From positions 1-31,085 of the forward strand of contig JAGXIG010000113.1 of the NCBI GenBank assembly GCA_024635815.1: a stretch of 31,085 bases of DNA. The letters are read 5' to 3'. This stretch comes from Salegentibacter sp. (GTDB taxonomy: Bacteria > Bacteroidota > Bacteroidia > Flavobacteriales > Flavobacteriaceae). How positions within the stretch are numbered: the first letter of the stretch is position 1; each line of letters opens with the position of its first letter. The translations under genes were made by a program, and so were the position numbers. Below, in pieces: positions 13,973 through 21,981 of the stretch. The notes under the pieces are model-generated. The model saw only the letters and a program-made list of their open reading frames with translations, did no database searches and had not been told where the DNA came from.

Positions 13973-16948
13973 ATGCACAAGTTTTTCCTAAAGCTTTATT
14001 ATTTTTTTCGAAGGCAAAAAGCGGTTGGTTTTTTGTTGCTACTCCTTTTTATACTGACTGGGGGCTATTTCGCTTCTCAAATTGAGCTGGAAGAAGATAT
14101 TACTAAACTGATTCCATCAGGGGAGAAACAAGACGCTTTACGCAAAGTTTTGGATAATACAGAGTTCTCAGATAAACTCATTATCGCGATTTCTTCGGAA
14201 GAAAAAAATCCGGAAGAACTTACTGCCTACGCTAGTAAACTCACAAACTCCTTAGATAAAAAACTACCTAAATATATAACTAAAATTCAGGGAGAAATTC
14301 CGGAGGAAGGTATTTTAGAAGTTTATGACTTTGTTTACCAAAACCTGCCGCTATTCCTTAATGCCCGGGATTATGATAAAATAAATTCCCGACTACAGGA
14401 AGACAGTATTCAGGAAAGATTGGAAAGCTCTTACAGAGACTTAATTTCTCCAACCGGATTTATAACCAAACAATTTCTATTTAAAGATCCACTTTCGCTA
14501 ACCAACCTGGGTTTAGAAAAATTACAGGAACTTCAGGTAGACGATAGTTTTAAGATTTATAATAATTACCTGGTTACAAAGGATGAAAAACATTTGCTGC
14601 TCTTTATTACGCCTAAATATTCGGCTTCTGAAACTAAAAACAACGAGGTTTTTATAGAGCAATTAGATCAAATTATTTCTGATTTAAATGAAAATTCTGA
14701 AGTAAAGGCGGAATATTTTGGAGGAGTGTTATACGCTATTGCAAATGCCAAACAGATAAAAAGCGATATTCAGCTCACATTAAGCATTGCTTTTTCAATT
14801 TTACTTGTTCTACTAATTCTATTTTACCGAAGATTCTACGTTCCGCTACTGCTTTTCCTTCCCAGTTTATTAGGAGCTTTAACCGCTATTACATTATTGT
14901 ATTTTATTAAAGGAAGTGTTTCGGCAATTTCCTTAGGAATCGGTGCTATTTTATTGGGGATAAGCCTTGATTATGCGCTGCATATCCTCACTCATTTTAG
15001 AAATAATGCCGATGTAAAAACCTTTTACAGCGAGGTTAGCAAGCCTATTCTAATGAGTAGTTTTACGACGGCTATCGCATTTTTATGCTTGCTTTTCTTG
15101 GAAAGCGAAGCCCTAAACGATTTGGGGGTATTTGCAGCGATTAGTGTGGTAATGGCTTCAGTATTTGCTTTAATTCTTATTCCGCAGTTTTATAATCCTT
15201 CTTCAAATGAAGAAAACACCAAAAGCAACTGGATAGATAAACTCGCTGCAAAACGATTTTATCAGAACAAATTTTTACTAGGTTTTGTGATTTTATTATT
15301 TCTCGGTGGAATATTCTTTTTTACTAAGGTTGAGTTTAACGAAGATATTTCACAGCTTAACTTTGAACCTGAAAATATAAAGCAAACCGAAGAAAAAATT
15401 AAGAAAATTGCCGGTGAGGCTTCAAACACCACCTATATGGTTTCTTACGGAAATGATATAGATGAAGCGCTTTCAAGAAATAACGAACTATATCAGGAAC
15501 TTATAAACCTGGAAGAAACGGGTAAAATTAAAAGGTTTAGCAGTATTGGAGGCGTAGTGCTTTCTACCGACAAACAAACCGAAAGAATTGAAGCCTGGGA
15601 AGAATTTTGGACTGATTCTAAAAAGGAAAACTTAAAAAATAGCCTTTTAAATGAATCCGCCCAGCTTGGTTTTAAAGCAGAAAGTTTTAACCGGTTTTAC
15701 GAGCAATTAAACAGAGATTTTAGCGGAATTTTCCTTGATGATTATCGCAATGTCTCGACGCTTTATTTGGACGATTTTATAAATAACAATCCGGGGTTTT
15801 CTACAGTTACCAGTACCCTTAGCTTGGAAGAAAGTAATCCGGCAATTTTGGAAGAACTGGAAGAAGCGGAGGGCATCATCGCGATAGACCGTAAACAAAT
15901 GAACCAGGATTTTCTTGGGGATTTAAAAAGTGAATTCAACCAACTTATTTTACTCTCTTTAATTGCGGTTTTTATTGTTTTACTACTTTTTTACAGGAAT
16001 TTGCTGCTTAGTTTACTCACTTTATTGCCAATTGCCATCACCTGGATTATCGCGTTGGGAATTATGGCTGTTATAGGCATAGAATTCAATATTTTAAATA
16101 TTATTATTTCTACTTTTATTTTCGGGCTTGGCTTGGATTACAGCATTTTTATTACCAACGCCTGTTTAAAAGAATACGAAAGCGGAAAACCGGCTTTAAA
16201 AACCTACCAGGCTTCTATTTTACTTTCGGTATTGACAACCTTGCTGGGAATTGGCGCTTTGGTTTTTGCCAAACATCCCGCACTTCAGTCGGTTTCTGTG
16301 GTTTCGGTGATTGGGGTTTTAACCGCGGTGTTGGTTGCTTTTGTAATCCAGACAAAACTATTCGATCTTTTATTTTTCCGAAGAAAATTAGCGCAGAAAG
16401 CTCCTTTTAGTTTTTATTCGCTGGTTAAAAAATCTGGAAGTAAAGAACAGCTTTATTTGAAAAATGCGGTTTTAGGAAATTACAGGTATAAGTCGGTTTA
16501 TTCTGCTGCTAAAAAAGAATTTACACAAAATCGTGAACGCTTTTTAAAAGTTTCCGGGTTTTTAAATCCAGGTGAAAAAATCTTTATGCTGAATTCCAAT
16601 TACGGAATTCTCCCGGTATTTTTCAGTCTTAAAAATCCTGAAAACGAATTCTTCGTTTTAGATACAAACAAAGAAAACCGGAAAATTTCGAATAATACCG
16701 CTCAAAGTAATGCAGAGAAGCTAAATTTCAGTAAAGATTGGCCCGAAGATTTGAAAAAATATCCTGTATTTATTATTAGTGAAAAACCTTCAGAAGAAAT
16801 CGCTTCATTTCTGAAAGAAGATATTTCGAAATATGCTGAGAAAGTAATTATTTTATCTTCAGAATATGAAATCAGGTGGCTTATTGATTTAAATTTTGAG
16901 ATTATTTACCGACAAAATAATATCCTGGTTTTAAAAAGAATGGATTAA
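13973..16948 (+). CDS. MMPL/RND-type exporter with a C-terminal degenerate methyltransferase-like domain
   Basis: 991 aa. Two RND-like repeats each have one membrane segment, a periplasmic domain (about 45-260 and 450-650) and a five-helix bundle (about 263-405 and 655-795), giving about 12 segments. GAILLGISLDYALHILTHFRN and FGLGLDYSIFITNACL are the repeated TM4-type motifs with the proton-relay aspartate. Such proteins export lipids and polyenes; here the cargo is likely the pigment or its conjugate. Residues about 803-991 form a soluble tail. Where homologues, as I recall them, carry a methyltransferase with a DxGCGYG loop, this one reads MLNSNYG (from 872) followed by FFVLDTNKEN, so SAM binding is probably lost. 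It abuts its neighbours on both sides. Confidence 0.83.
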   Translation: MHKFFLKLYYFFRRQKAVGFLLLLLFILTGGYFASQIELEEDITKLIPSGEKQDALRKVLDNTEFSDKLIIAISSEEKNPEELTAYASKLTNSLDKKLPKYITKIQGEIPEEGILEVYDFVYQNLPLFLNARDYDKINSRLQEDSIQERLESSYRDLISPTGFITKQFLFKDPLSLTNLGLEKLQELQVDDSFKIYNNYLVTKDEKHLLLFITPKYSASETKNNEVFIEQLDQIISDLNENSEVKAEYFGGVLYAIANAKQIKSDIQLTLSIAFSILLVLLILFYRRFYVPLLLFLPSLLGALTAITLLYFIKGSVSAISLGIGAILLGISLDYALHILTHFRNNADVKTFYSEVSKPILMSSFTTAIAFLCLLFLESEALNDLGVFAAISVVMASVFALILIPQFYNPSSNEENTKSNWIDKLAAKRFYQNKFLLGFVILLFLGGIFFFTKVEFNEDISQLNFEPENIKQTEEKIKKIAGEASNTTYMVSYGNDIDEALSRNNELYQELINLEETGKIKRFSSIGGVVLSTDKQTERIEAWEEFWTDSKKENLKNSLLNESAQLGFKAESFNRFYEQLNRDFSGIFLDDYRNVSTLYLDDFINNNPGFSTVTSTLSLEESNPAILEELEEAEGIIAIDRKQMNQDFLGDLKSEFNQLILLSLIAVFIVLLLFYRNLLLSLLTLLPIAITWIIALGIMAVIGIEFNILNIIISTFIFGLGLDYSIFITNACLKEYESGKPALKTYQASILLSVLTTLLGIGALVFAKHPALQSVSVVSVIGVLTAVLVAFVIQTKLFDLLFFRRKLAQKAPFSFYSLVKKSGSKEQLYLKNAVLGNYRYKSVYSAAKKEFTQNRERFLKVSGFLNPGEKIFMLNSNYGILPVFFSLKNPENEFFVLDTNKENRKISNNTAQSNAEKLNFSKDWPEDLKKYPVFIISEKPSEEIASFLKEDISKYAEKVIILSSEYEIRWLIDLNFEIIYRQNNILVLKRMD

Positions 16949-18616
16949 GTGAAGTTGTTTTTTACCAAAATATCGGTTGTATTTGGGATTCTAGTTCTCT
17001 TAAATTCCTGCGGAGTAAAACGGTCTATGGAAGACCGCCCCGATATTACCGGCATAGAAAAAATAGATACTACCAGAACCAAAATTAACGACAATCATTA
17101 TAGAATAGGGAAGAATTCTCTTTATAAAAATAAATTCGGGATCTGGGAGCTCTATGTTGAAGGCGATGCCCTGGAGCGTGGTGTGATAAGTGGAAGCTTA
17201 ACCCAAGAACTGATGCACAAGCAAGAAACTGCCTTTATGGAGAAAATCTATGATTTAGTACCAAAAACCGGTTATCGCAATTTCCTTAAAAAGACCGTGG
17301 CCTGGTTTAACCGAAAAATATACCTGCACGTCCCGGAAGAATATAAACAGGAAATTTATGGGACTTCCCTTTTCGGACTTGAAGAATATAACGATTTTGC
17401 GCCGGCTTATATAAGAATGCTCTATTTTCACGGGGCACACGATATTGGCCATGCCCTGCAGGATTTAATGTTGGTGGGTTGTACTTCTTTTGCAGCCTGG
17501 GATTCAAAAACTGAAGACGGACAATTATTGCTGGGAAGAAATTTTGATTTTTATGCCGGTGATGAGTTTGCAGAAGAAAAAATCGCTGCTTTTATAAATC
17601 CCGATGAAGGTCATAAATTTATGATGTACACCTGGGCAGGAATGATTGGCTCGGTGAGTGGTTTGAATGAAAAAGGAATCAGTGTAACCATAAACGCCGG
17701 AAAAAGTAAAATTCCTTTGCAGGCTAAAACGCCCATTAGTCTTGTGGCCCGGGAAATCTTACAATATGCTTCTTCGACACAAGAAGCTATAGAAATCGCT
17801 AGAAAGCGAGAAGTTTTTGTTTCCGAATCTATTATGGTGGGAAGCGCAAAGGAGCGAAAAGCGATTTTAATAGAAGTAGCGCCTGGAAATTTTGGAGTTT
17901 ATGATGTTGAAAATTCTAATGAATTGGTATGCAGCAATCACTTTCAAAGTGAAGCTTACGCGAAAGATAATCGGAACTTAAAAACCATAGAGGAAAGTCA
18001 TACGCAATATCGATTTGATAAAATACAGGAATTACTTTCTGAGAAAGAGCAATTAACGCCTGAAAAAGCGGCTGAAATTTTAAGAAACAAAGAAGGTTTG
18101 AAAGGTTCAAAATTAGGGATGGGAAATGAAATGGCCATAAATCAGCTGCTTGCTCATCATGGTATCATTTTCAAGCCTGAAGCGCGAAAAGTTTGGGTTT
18201 CGGCTAATCCCTATCAATTAGGTGCGTTTGTGTCATACGATCTGGATAAAGCTTTTAAAAGCTTTGAACGCGGAAATATTTCAGGAAGTGTTATGACTGA
18301 TGAAACTATCGCTGAAGATCCTTTTGTAAATACCGAAGCTTATAAAGATTACGAAAAATACCGAAAATTAAATCGAGAAATTAGTCAAGCAATTTTAGCC
18401 GAAGAAAAGATTCCTGAAGAGAAGATCAATGAACTTAAATTTTTAAATCCGCATTTCTGGGAAGTTTATAAAATTGCCGGAGATTATTATTTTCAGCAAA
18501 AAGAATATAAAAAAGCGGTGATTGATTATAAACAGGCCAAAAGGAGGGAAGTGACTACCTTGCCGGACCAGGAATATTTGGATAAAATGATTAAAAAATC
18601 TTACCGCAGACTTTAA
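16949..18616 (+). CDS. C45-family (acyl-CoA:6-APA acyltransferase-like) Ntn hydrolase, lipoprotein
   Basis: 555 aa from GTG 16949. The signal sequence ends in LLNSC with C21 as probable lipidation site. LVGCTSFAAW gives C178, the expected N-terminal nucleophile of C45 Ntn hydrolases, followed by GQLLLGRNFDF and MIGSVSGLNEKGISVTIN. Autocleavage before C178 would leave a lipid-anchored N-terminal piece and the catalytic chain. The last about 60 residues (HFWEVYKIAGDYYFQQKEY... then AVIDYKQAKRRE) resemble one TPR repeat. Proteins of this type occur in flexirubin loci; an amide- or ester-forming or cleaving step on the exported pigment is likely but unproven. Encoded directly between exporter and ligase. 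Confidence 0.8.
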   Translation: MKLFFTKISVVFGILVLLNSCGVKRSMEDRPDITGIEKIDTTRTKINDNHYRIGKNSLYKNKFGIWELYVEGDALERGVISGSLTQELMHKQETAFMEKIYDLVPKTGYRNFLKKTVAWFNRKIYLHVPEEYKQEIYGTSLFGLEEYNDFAPAYIRMLYFHGAHDIGHALQDLMLVGCTSFAAWDSKTEDGQLLLGRNFDFYAGDEFAEEKIAAFINPDEGHKFMMYTWAGMIGSVSGLNEKGISVTINAGKSKIPLQAKTPISLVAREILQYASSTQEAIEIARKREVFVSESIMVGSAKERKAILIEVAPGNFGVYDVENSNELVCSNHFQSEAYAKDNRNLKTIEESHTQYRFDKIQELLSEKEQLTPEKAAEILRNKEGLKGSKLGMGNEMAINQLLAHHGIIFKPEARKVWVSANPYQLGAFVSYDLDKAFKSFERGNISGSVMTDETIAEDPFVNTEAYKDYEKYRKLNREISQAILAEEKIPEEKINELKFLNPHFWEVYKIAGDYYFQQKEYKKAVIDYKQAKRREVTTLPDQEYLDKMIKKSYRRL

Positions 18617-19873
18617 ATGACGAATGTTTACGAAATAAACGGGAATGAAAAATTGCTAATACAGCAGTTAAGCTACGTTGCGGCAAATTCTCCATTCTAC
18701 AAAAAGAATTTTCAAAGTAATAAAATAAATATTGCGGAAATCGAGTCTTATGAAGATTTCAGAAAAATTCCGATTACCACAAAAGAAGATTTACAACATT
18801 TCAATAATGAGTTTGTTTCAGTTCGCGAAGAAGAAATTATAGATTATGTAACGACTTCCGGGACTTTGGGAAACCCCGTAAGTTTTGCTTTAAATGATGC
18901 AGATTTGGATAGATTAGCTGAAAATGAACGCCGGTCTTTTGAAATGCTTGGGGTTAAGAAATCCAATGTGGTACAAATCACCACCACTTTAGACCGCAGA
19001 TTTATGGCCGGGATGGCTTATTTTCTTGGTTTACGCAAATTGGGAGCTGGAATTATAAGAACCGGCAGCGGGCTGCCGGGTTTACAATGGGAATCTATAG
19101 AAAGGTTTAAACCCGAATTCCTAGTGGCGGTTCCTTCATTTTTATTAAAGTTGATCGATTTTGCTATTCAAAACGGTATCGACTATAAAAATTCTTCGGT
19201 TAAAGCAGCGGTTTGTATTGGTGAGCCTTTACGAAATCCGGATTTCAATCTAAATTCTCTTGGAGAAAGAATTAAAGAACTCTGGGATATTGAGCTGTTA
19301 TCTACCTATGCCAGCACCGAAATGGGAACGGCCTTTACCGAATGCGAATTTCACACCGGGAATCACAGCCTTCCTGAGCTTATTTTTGCTGAAGTTTTAG
19401 ATGAAAATCAGGAATCTGTAAATGAGGGAGAAATCGGTGAATTAGTGGTTACTCCTTTGCAAATCCAAACGATGCCTTTAATAAGGTTTGCTACTGGGGA
19501 TATGGTAAAATTCTATGGAGAAAATTGTAAGTGTGGAAGAGGATCATTGCGAATTAGTACACCGGTGGGCCGCAAACAGCAAATGATCAAACTAAAAGGC
19601 ACAACGCTTTATCCGCAGCAAATTATCAATTTACTTACAGCCTTTCAGTCTTTGAAAATTTTTGTGATTGAAGCAAGACTAAATAAGACCCAAACCGATG
19701 AAATCCTGATTAGAATTCCGGAAGATTTCGCTAAAGTTAGTGAGCTTCAGGAGCATCTGCAAGCTGGCTTAAAAGTGAAAGTAGTATTAGAAAAAACTTC
19801 CGTAGAAAAAATAGAAAAACTAAAATTTCCCAGAGAAAGTAGAAAGCCGAAGCTTTTCCACGATTTTCGGTAA
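18617..19873 (+). CDS. Phenylacetate-CoA ligase-like AMP-forming enzyme (probable 4-coumarate activation)
   Basis: 418 aa, near the size of PaaK proteins (about 430). VTTSGTLGNPVSF is the phosphate-binding loop, YASTEMG the adenylate motif, TGDMVKF the ATP-ribose motif, followed by CKCGRG and GRKQQMIKLKGTTLYPQQI, the start of the small C-terminal domain. It adenylates an aryl acid and passes it to CoA or ACP. With tyrosine ammonia-lyase as the first gene of the operon, 4-coumarate is the obvious substrate, although phenylacetate or benzoates cannot be excluded from sequence. Last gene of the operon, starting at the first base after the preceding stop. Confidence 0.83.
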   Translation: MTNVYEINGNEKLLIQQLSYVAANSPFYKKNFQSNKINIAEIESYEDFRKIPITTKEDLQHFNNEFVSVREEEIIDYVTTSGTLGNPVSFALNDADLDRLAENERRSFEMLGVKKSNVVQITTTLDRRFMAGMAYFLGLRKLGAGIIRTGSGLPGLQWESIERFKPEFLVAVPSFLLKLIDFAIQNGIDYKNSSVKAAVCIGEPLRNPDFNLNSLGERIKELWDIELLSTYASTEMGTAFTECEFHTGNHSLPELIFAEVLDENQESVNEGEIGELVVTPLQIQTMPLIRFATGDMVKFYGENCKCGRGSLRISTPVGRKQQMIKLKGTTLYPQQIINLLTAFQSLKIFVIEARLNKTQTDEILIRIPEDFAKVSELQEHLQAGLKVKVVLEKTSVEKIEKLKFPRESRKPKLFHDFR

Positions 19874-19879
19874 TAAAAA

Positions 19880-19906
19880 AAACGTCTCGACTGCGCTCAG
19901 CGTGAA
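19880..19906 (-). terminator. GC-rich element with T-tract between convergent genes (probable terminator)
   Basis: Between the ligase stop (19873) and the NlpC/P60 stop (19915) lies ACGTCTCGACTGCGCTCAGC after a run of eight A. Read on the minus strand it is GC-rich and ends in TTTTTTTT, as a terminator for the NlpC/P60 gene would. Only an imperfect stem can be drawn. From memory, GTCTCGACTGCGCTC is a dispersed motif between genes of related flavobacteria. Confidence 0.4.
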
Positions 19907-19914
19907 AACTTCAA

Positions 19915-20664
19915 TTAAATTATCTTTTTGATTACCCGTAGTTTTTGGGTGTGCCGTTTTAATTCAGCATTAAAAATACCGGAATGATCAATGCGGTCTA
20001 TTCGCACTTTTCCATCTACGTGGATAATGTAATTATCGTTCATCATAATGCCCACGTGATCTATAATTCCTTCTTTATCATCAAAAAATGCAAGGTCACC
20101 GGCTTCGCTTTCTTCAATAAAACTTAGTGCTTCTCCCTGCTTAGCCTGATCGGCTGAATTTCGGTTTAACTGGTAGCCGTTTAATTTGTAAACCATTTGC
20201 GTAAGTCCGCTGCAATGTATGCCCAATGGAGATTTCCCCCCCCAGGAGTACGGACTATTTAAATACAAAAGTGCGGTTTTTACAATTTCCACCTTAAGTT
20301 TTTCACCCGAAACAGAATGTCCTTCAAAGTGATGATTTAATAAATCTATAGCATTTAATGAAGCTCCGATTGGTACGGTAATAAGATGTCCGTTTTGATC
20401 GGTTACAAAATCAAAAAGATCGGCAGAATAATTTGGAATTGCTTCGTCCAACCGGTAATAAGTTTCTTCTGGTATTTTAAGCAATTGTTTATTTGAGATC
20501 CAGGCCTCAAAATTATCAAATGCAACACGAATCCTGCTCCATTGGGCGCGTTCTTCAAGTATTTTAAAATGTTCTCCATAAAGAACCTGAGATACCATTT
20601 CGCTGTTATTAGATGTGGTTTCGCGAAGTGGTACAATGCTTAGGGGGCAAATTCCGTATTGCAT
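19915..20664 (-). CDS. NlpC/P60 family cell-wall peptidase with N-terminal SH3-like domains
   Basis: 249 aa. The front part (about 1-120) has bacterial SH3-like strands (GICPLSIVPLRE, SQVLYGEHFKILEE, WSRIRVAFD, EAWISNKQL). The NlpC/P60 domain follows: YLNSPYSWGGKSPLGIHCSGL has nucleophile C151, DHVGIMM has H203, and YIIHVDGKVR supplies the third position. These enzymes cut D-glutamyl-mPG (gamma-Glu-diaminopimelate) links in murein peptides. No signal peptide is evident, so it may act on imported muropeptides in the cytoplasm like YkfC-type enzymes. It follows the thiolase gene by 18 nt on the same strand, probably co-transcribed. Confidence 0.85.
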   Translation of the reverse strand: MQYGICPLSIVPLRETTSNNSEMVSQVLYGEHFKILEERAQWSRIRVAFDNFEAWISNKQLLKIPEETYYRLDEAIPNYSADLFDFVTDQNGHLITVPIGASLNAIDLLNHHFEGHSVSGEKLKVEIVKTALLYLNSPYSWGGKSPLGIHCSGLTQMVYKLNGYQLNRNSADQAKQGEALSFIEESEAGDLAFFDDKEGIIDHVGIMMNDNYIIHVDGKVRIDRIDHSGIFNAELKRHTQKLRVIKKII

Positions 20665-20682
20665 TCAATAAAAAATATAAAA

Positions 20683-21867
20683 TTAAGAGTTTCGCTCTAT
20701 TACCATTGCAGATGCACCGCCACCGCCATTACAAATCGCGGCTGCTCCTAATTTAGCATTATTTTGCTGCAACACATTTAATAAAGTGATTAGAATTCTC
20801 ACTCCGCTGCAACCCAGTGGGTGACCAAGAGAAACTGCACCACCGTGAACGTTGGTATTTTCATCGCTAATTCCAAGAATCTTCATGTTCGCTAATCCAA
20901 CAACTGCAAAAGCTTCGTTGAATTCAAAGAAATCTATATCCTCTTGTGCAACACCTGCATTTTTAAGTGCTAAGGGCAAAGCTTTGGCTGGAGACGTCGT
21001 AAACCATTTTGGCTCTTGCGCAGCATCTGCAAAACCTTTAATACTTGCAAGAATTTCCAAACCTAATTCTTCAGCTTTTTCGCGGCTCATTAAAACTACA
21101 GCGCCTGCACCATCGTTGATGGTAGAAGCATTTGCAGCAGTTACAGTTCCATCTTTACTAAAGGCCGGACGAAGTGAGGTTATTTTATCCATTCTCACAT
21201 TCTTAAATTCCTCATCCTCTTTTACAACAATAGGATCTCCTTTTCGCTGCGGAACTTCAACCGGAACAACTTCGTTATCAAATTTCCCGTTGGCCCAGGC
21301 TTGAGCTGAACGTTCGTAAGATTTTATCGCAAAAGCATCTTGATCTTCTCTTGAAAAATTATGTTCTGTAGCACAAAGATCGGCGCAAACGCCCATTGCA
21401 TTATGGTCGTAAGCATCTACCAATCCGTCTTTTTGCATTCCATCTTCCATTTTTGCCGGACCAAATTTCTGTCCTTTTCTATGGTATAAATAATGCGGAA
21501 TTAAACTCATATTTTCCATTCCGCCGGCAACAACTATAGAATTTTGTCCCAGCATAATAGATTGTGCGCCCTGCATTACGGCCTTCATCCCGCTGGCACA
21601 CACTTTATTTACGGTAGTACAGGGAACTGAATCAGGAATTCCTGCTTTTAAAGCAGCCTGTCTTGCCGGTGCCTGGCCAACGCCAGCCTGCACTACATTT
21701 CCCATTAAAACTTCCTGAACAAGTTCAGGTTTCAAATTAATTTTATTTAAAGCTCCTTTGATGGCAACAGCACCAAGATCGGTGGCTTCTACTGTAGATA
21801 AGCTACCCAAAAAACTCCCAATTGGAGTCCTTGCGGCGCTTACAATTACTACTTCGTTATTCATCAT
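20683..21867 (-). CDS. Acetyl-CoA C-acyltransferase (thiolase)
   Basis: 394 aa, the standard thiolase length. VSAARTPIGSFLG opens the chain; C90 in NKVCASGMKAV is the acyl-accepting cysteine; NEAFAVV, GGAVSLGHPLGCSG and CNGGGGASAMV carry the other active-site residues (Asn, His, second Cys). It condenses two acetyl-CoA or cleaves 3-ketoacyl-CoA; sequence alone does not decide between biosynthetic and degradative use. Two ATG codons lie at the start (21867 and 21864). It diverges from the PgpH-like gene with 114 nt between starts. Confidence 0.9.
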   Translation of the reverse strand: MMNNEVVIVSAARTPIGSFLGSLSTVEATDLGAVAIKGALNKINLKPELVQEVLMGNVVQAGVGQAPARQAALKAGIPDSVPCTTVNKVCASGMKAVMQGAQSIMLGQNSIVVAGGMENMSLIPHYLYHRKGQKFGPAKMEDGMQKDGLVDAYDHNAMGVCADLCATEHNFSREDQDAFAIKSYERSAQAWANGKFDNEVVPVEVPQRKGDPIVVKEDEEFKNVRMDKITSLRPAFSKDGTVTAANASTINDGAGAVVLMSREKAEELGLEILASIKGFADAAQEPKWFTTSPAKALPLALKNAGVAQEDIDFFEFNEAFAVVGLANMKILGISDENTNVHGGAVSLGHPLGCSGVRILITLLNVLQQNNAKLGAAAICNGGGGASAMVIERNS

Positions 21868-21955
21868 TTATGTTTTAGTTATTTTTCTTCTTTTGCGAAT
21901 TTAGTGATTTTATAAGGAACTTAGCAAGAGCGCTCATTTGGCCGCTATTTTTTAG

Positions 21956-21963
21956 TACATTTG
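21956..21963 (+). promoter_or_regulatory. -7 element of the PgpH-like gene (TACATTTG)
   Basis: TACATTTG matches TAnnTTTG and is the same 8-mer as in front of the pigment operon. TTTG at 21937-21940 leaves a 15-bp spacer, shorter than usual, so the -33 box is uncertain. The start ATG at 21982 is 18 bp downstream. Confidence 0.5.
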
Positions 21964-21981
21964 AGCAATAGCACGATTTAT

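Noticed and set aside
20852..21304. 150-codon plus-strand open frame inside the thiolase
   Set aside because: Antisense to a well-conserved thiolase; composition typical of shadow frames.
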